DNA of 7,406 bases from Pseudomonadota bacterium (GTDB lineage Bacteria > Pseudomonadota > Gammaproteobacteria > Arenicellales > Arenicellaceae): positions 1 to 7,406 of the forward strand of contig JABJKL010000130.1 of NCBI GenBank assembly GCA_018660405.1, given 5' to 3'. A model generated the notes under the pieces. The model did not search any database. It worked only from the letters and a program-made list of their open reading frames with translations, and had not been told where the DNA came from. The translations under genes were made by a program, and so were the position numbers. Below, in pieces: positions 5,209 to 7,406 of the stretch. The stretch's first letter is position 1; each line of letters opens with the position of its first letter.

Positions 5209-6533
5209 TGGCTGACCAAGGTATAGCAGGCGGCTTGTCAAAGCTGAAAGAGTTACGCCAGCGCATATTTTTTGTGTTGGGGGCTTTCCTCGTTTATCGA
5301 ATAGGTACGCATATTCCAGTGCCAGGTGTAGATCCTGCAGCGGTTGCAGAAATGTTTCGCCAGACGCAGGGTTCTATTCTTGATGTCTTGAATATGTTTT
5401 CTGGTGGTGCCTTGCAGCGCTTGTCGGTTATGGCACTTGGTGTTATGCCTTATATCTCTTCATCGATTATTATGCAGATGATGACCTCTATAGAACCTCG
5501 CTTGAAGCAACTCAAGGCAGAAGGTGAATCGGGTCGTCGCAAGATTCAGCAATATACTCGTTACGGTACCGTGATACTGGCTATATTTCAGGGGATCGGT
5601 ATTTCTACGGCTGTTCAGGGTCAGCCTGGAGTAGTTTTAACGCCGGGCTTGGGGTTTACCGTTACCACCGTGATCACTCTGGTCGCAGGTACTATGTTTT
5701 TAGTGTGGCTAGGTGAGCAAATCACCGAGCGTGGAATCGGAAACGGCATGTCACTGATCATTTTTGCAGGTATTGTTGCCGGTTTGCCTGCAGCGGTAGC
5801 AGGCACACTTGAGTTGGCGCGTACTGGTGAGTTTAGTCCTTTATTTGTTATTGGCTTGCTAATGGGCGTGATCGTTATTACCGCTTTTGTGGTTTTTATC
5901 GAGCGAGGTCAACGTCGTATTACGGTCAACTATGCCGCACGTCAGCAGGGTCGGCAAATGATGCAAGCCCCAGCCAGTTATTTCCCGTTGAAGATGAATA
6001 TGGCGGGCGTGATACCACCTATTTTTGCTTCCAGTATTATTTTATTTCCGGCCTCTCTGGTTAATTTCTTCGGTACCAGCACGGAAGGCGTAGCGGGTGC
6101 TTTACGTAACTTTTCGACACTCATGCAACCCGGCGAGCCGGTCTATACCTTGCTTTATGTAGGTATGATTTTGTTCTTTGCGTTCTTTTATACCGCATTG
6201 ACATTTGACCCAAAAGATATCGCAGAAAACCTTAAGAAATCGGGCGCCTTTGTCCCGGGCATTCGTCCTGGTCAACAGACCGCTAATTATATCGATAGTG
6301 TTGTATCCAAGTTAACTTTGGTAGGCGCGTTCTACCTATGTATAGTTTGCTTATTGCCTGAATTGATGATTGTAAATTGGAATGTACCTTTCTATTTTGG
6401 TGGAACATCACTGTTAATAATTGTTGTTGTACTGATGGATTTAATGGGGCAAGTACAGTCGCATTTAATGTCACAGCAGTATGAGAGCTTGATGAAGAAG
6501 ACTAACCTTACCGGAGGGTCGCGCCGTCGCTAG
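5208..6533 (+). CDS. secY: Preprotein translocase subunit SecY
   Basis: SecY is the channel subunit of the SecYEG complex in the inner membrane, through which SecA or ribosomes drive unfolded proteins. The 441-residue product (443 in E. coli) shows ten hydrophobic segments at about 20-37, 75-93, 118-137, 151-171, 181-203, 211-232, 266-286, 312-333, 368-388 and 393-413. The plug region lies between segments 1 and 2 (around LDVLNMFSGGALQR, 58-71). Other marks are GVMPYISSSIIMQ (78-90), ERGIGNGMSLIIF (174-186), MNMAGVIPPIFASSI (263-277) and KKSGAFVPGIRPGQQTANYI (343-362), whose R353 aligns with the functionally critical R357 of the E. coli C5 loop. The start overlaps the rplO stop by one base; AAGG at 5194-5197 inside rplO can serve as ribosome binding site. 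It is followed directly by rpmJ. Confidence 0.99.
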   Translation: MADQGIAGGLSKLKELRQRIFFVLGAFLVYRIGTHIPVPGVDPAAVAEMFRQTQGSILDVLNMFSGGALQRLSVMALGVMPYISSSIIMQMMTSIEPRLKQLKAEGESGRRKIQQYTRYGTVILAIFQGIGISTAVQGQPGVVLTPGLGFTVTTVITLVAGTMFLVWLGEQITERGIGNGMSLIIFAGIVAGLPAAVAGTLELARTGEFSPLFVIGLLMGVIVITAFVVFIERGQRRITVNYAARQQGRQMMQAPASYFPLKMNMAGVIPPIFASSIILFPASLVNFFGTSTEGVAGALRNFSTLMQPGEPVYTLLYVGMILFFAFFYTALTFDPKDIAENLKKSGAFVPGIRPGQQTANYIDSVVSKLTLVGAFYLCIVCLLPELMIVNWNVPFYFGGTSLLIIVVVLMDLMGQVQSHLMSQQYESLMKKTNLTGGSRRR

Positions 6534-6545
6534 GGTTAAAACCTA
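6531..6545 (+). other. Imperfect dyad over the secY stop codon
   Basis: TAGG at 6531-6534 can pair with CCTA at 6542-6545 around a 7-base AT-rich loop; with one mismatch the dyad also includes TT/AA inside. The left arm begins with the secY TAG. No T-run follows. The stem is short, so this is only a possible small mRNA hairpin between the membrane protein gene and rpmJ. Confidence 0.3.
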
Positions 6546-6594
6546 ACAGCTAATACCTAAGGCTCAGGACCCAGGCACAAGCAGGTTACAAATT

Positions 6595-6708
6595 ATGAAA
6601 GTTAGAGCATCAGTTAAGAAAATTTGCCGGAATTGCAAGATCGTTCGACGCAAAGGTGTGGTTAGGGTTATTTGTACAGATCCACGTCATAAGCAGCGTC
6701 AGGGTTAA
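6595..6708 (+). CDS. rpmJ: 50S ribosomal protein L36, zinc-ribbon (C+) form
   Basis: L36 is the smallest 50S protein and joins late in assembly, bridging 23S rRNA helices. The 37-codon frame runs from an ATG to a TAA. The peptide begins MKVRASVKKICRNCKIVRRK, continues GVVRVICTDPRHKQRQG, and carries the zinc-binding set C11, C14, C27 and H32, so it is the C+ form. Organisms with C+ L36 may also keep a zinc-free paralogue elsewhere; none is in this window. AGG at 6583-6585 is nine bases before the start. Its place directly between secY and rpsM is the gammaproteobacterial arrangement and marks the end of the spc operon. Confidence 0.98.
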   Translation: MKVRASVKKICRNCKIVRRKGVVRVICTDPRHKQRQG

Positions 6709-6731
6709 TCAGTATCAAGTTATATAAATGC

Positions 6732-6760
6732 TTGAATCGATAGTATTAAATCAGTATGCT
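6732..6760 (+). promoter_or_regulatory. Candidate sigma70 promoter for the alpha operon
   Basis: TTGAAT (6732-6737) and TATGCT (6755-6760) are separated by 17 bases; each matches four of six consensus positions, and the -10 keeps TA at its start and T at its end. The bases just after the -10 are ACGCGCC (6761-6767), a GC-rich discriminator of the kind seen at stringently controlled ribosomal promoters. Transcription would start near 6767-6769, giving a leader of about 40 bases before rpsM. E. coli has its alpha promoter in the same gap. There is no intrinsic terminator between rpmJ and this site, so read-through from spc is also likely. Confidence 0.55.
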
Positions 6761-6795
6761 ACGCGCCCAATTTTAGGCCTGTAGTTTTAAACACC

Positions 6796-6800
6796 GGAGG
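6796..6800 (+). promoter_or_regulatory. Strong Shine-Dalgarno of rpsM (GTG start)
   Basis: GGAGG lies six bases before the GTG at 6807. It is among the strongest ribosome binding sites in the window and fixes the GTG as start, which is also the residue at which S13 proteins normally begin (MARIAGIN). AGGCCT at 6775-6780 could pair with AGG.CT over this site with one bulged base, but the loop is long and the pairing weak. Confidence 0.8.
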
Positions 6801-6806
6801 CTCACA

Positions 6807-7163
6807 GTGGCTCGAATTGCTGGCATCAATCTGCCCAGTCATAAACATATAGAGATTGCGTTAACATCTATTTACGGTGTCGGTCGTCCTCGTGCGCAGA
6901 AAATCTGTGACAACGCCGGCGTTGCCCGTAACACGAAAGTTAATGCCTTGAATGAAGATCAGGCGGAGAAGCTCCGTCAGACGGTTGCGCAATTTGAGGT
7001 TGAAGGTGACCTGCGTCGCGAGGTCTCAATGAACATCAAACGGTTGATGGATTTGGGGTGCTATCGCGGTTTACGCCATCGTCGGGGGTTGCCGGTAAAT
7101 GGGCAGCGTACCAAAACCAATGCAAGGACTCGTAAGGGTCCGCGTAAACCCATTAAGAAGTAA
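6807..7163 (+). CDS. rpsM: 30S ribosomal protein S13
   Basis: S13 sits in the head of the 30S subunit, forms intersubunit bridges with L5 and the A-site finger of 23S rRNA, and reaches the P-site tRNA with its basic tail. The product has the E. coli length (118). It begins MARIAGINLPSHKHIEIALTS, has the helix-hairpin-helix YGVGRPRAQKIC (about 23-34), FEVEGDLRREVSMNIKRLMDLGCYRG and the near-invariant C-terminus RHRRGLPVNGQRTKTNARTRKGPRKP. The start is GTG, as in E. coli, with GGAGG six bases upstream. It is the first gene of the alpha operon; in E. coli, S4 represses the operon through a pseudoknot overlapping this GTG start. A 98-base gap separates it from rpmJ. Confidence 0.98.
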   Translation: MARIAGINLPSHKHIEIALTSIYGVGRPRAQKICDNAGVARNTKVNALNEDQAEKLRQTVAQFEVEGDLRREVSMNIKRLMDLGCYRGLRHRRGLPVNGQRTKTNARTRKGPRKPIKK

Positions 7164-7178
7164 AAAAGCAACCAATAA

Positions 7179-7217
7179 CTAACTAACAGCTAACTAACAC
7201 CTAACCAACAGCTAACT
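7179..7217 (+). repeat. 11-nt tandem array leading into the rpsK start
   Basis: The units are CTAACTAACAG (7179-7189), CTAACTAACAC (7190-7200), CTAACCAACAG (7201-7211) and a partial CTAACT (7212-7217), which touches the rpsK ATG. A degenerate earlier copy may lie at 7168-7178. The whole 54-base rpsM-rpsK gap has only three G residues, so rpsK has no Shine-Dalgarno sequence. TAA triplets of the array close all three frames. Confidence 0.88.
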
Positions 7218-7406
7218 ATGGCAACTGCGTCCAAATCAAAAAAGAAAGTTAAAAAGCACGTCGTCGACGGTATTGCGCACGTGCATGCAACGTTTAACAA
7301 CACAATCATCACGATTTCAGATCGTCATGGCAATGCACTTTGTTGGGCGACTGCTGGTGGGTCTGGTTTTCGTGGCTCGCGGAAAAGCACGCCGTTCGCA
7401 GCTCAG
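7218..7406 (+). CDS. rpsK: 30S ribosomal protein S11, N-terminal part (3' end outside window)
   Basis: S11 lies on the platform of the 30S subunit, near the E site and the 3' end of 16S rRNA where the Shine-Dalgarno duplex forms. The window holds the first 63 codons and ends on a complete codon; the full protein is about 129 residues. After a lysine-rich N-terminus (SKSKKKVKKHVVDG), the conserved parts IAHVHATFNNTIITISDRHG (19-38), NALCWATAGGSGFRGSRKST and PFAAQ match E. coli closely; C42 replaces the Gly of E. coli, which is a variable site. The ATG directly follows an 11-nt repeat array and has no Shine-Dalgarno sequence. S11 protein identity is certain; how translation begins is not. Confidence 0.97.
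   Translation, partial: MATASKSKKKVKKHVVDGIAHVHATFNNTIITISDRHGNALCWATAGGSGFRGSRKSTPFAAQ

Noticed and set aside
6715..6735. Possible terminator after rpmJ: TCAAG and CTTGA arms
   Set aside because: Only five AT-rich base pairs with a large loop and no following T-run. Read-through from spc into alpha remains likely.
6709..6757. Direct repeat TCAGTAT at 6709-6715 and 6751-6757
   Set aside because: Seven bases at 42-base distance in AT-rich sequence is within chance; the second copy simply overlaps the -10 element.
1..7406. A hidden mobile element, defence system or other undescribed system
   Set aside because: All coding space is filled by syntenic ribosomal genes and secY on one strand; no gap exceeds 124 bases and no foreign gene, inverted-repeat ends or array was seen.

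Overview
This window is a continuous stretch of the S10-spc-alpha ribosomal protein supercluster, all on the + strand, from a bacterium that is most probably a gammaproteobacterium. It holds 17 protein genes in the order rplP(3' end)-rpmC-rpsQ-rplN-rplX-rplE-rpsN-rpsH-rplF-rplR-rpsE-rpmD-rplO-secY-rpmJ-rpsM-rpsK(5' part). Three things support the placement. secY is followed directly by rpmJ and then rpsM, with no adk, map or infA between them (alphaproteobacteria, betaproteobacteria and Firmicutes usually have one or more of these there). S14 is the long zinc-free type. Most proteins align almost without gaps to their Escherichia coli counterparts as I remember them. Base composition looks intermediate. 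I cannot name a genus.

Layout: bases 1-695 are the tail of the S10 operon (L16, L29, S17), with genes overlapping by 1 and 4 bases. Bases 732-6708 are the spc operon (L14 to L36, including the translocon subunit SecY). From 6807 the alpha operon begins (S13, S11); S4, RpoA and L17 would be expected beyond the right edge. There is no stretch over 300 bases without a gene. The longest gaps are 124 bases (rpsN-rpsH), 98 (rpmJ-rpsM), 82 (rplX-rplE), 72 (rpsE-rpmD), 61 (secY-rpmJ) and 54 (rpsM-rpsK). I saw no RNA genes, mobile elements or CRISPR.

The genes work together. The L and S proteins are structural parts of the 50S and 30S subunits, made in stoichiometric amounts from one or a few long mRNAs. 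SecY forms the membrane channel used by proteins made on those ribosomes. Translational coupling is visible at rplP/rpmC, rpmC/rpsQ and rplO/secY, where stop and start codons overlap.

The coding content is ordinary. The less ordinary part is the spaces between genes, several of which carry short tandem repeats (11-nt x 3.5 before rpsK, 14/15-nt x 3 before rpmD, 10-nt x 2 before rplE, 12-nt x 2 after rpmD). Two of these lead directly into start codons that have no good Shine-Dalgarno sequence. The rpmJ-rpsM gap holds a credible promoter with a GC-rich discriminator. S17 has an unusual acidic, glycine-rich N-terminal extension. I found no convincing undescribed system here.
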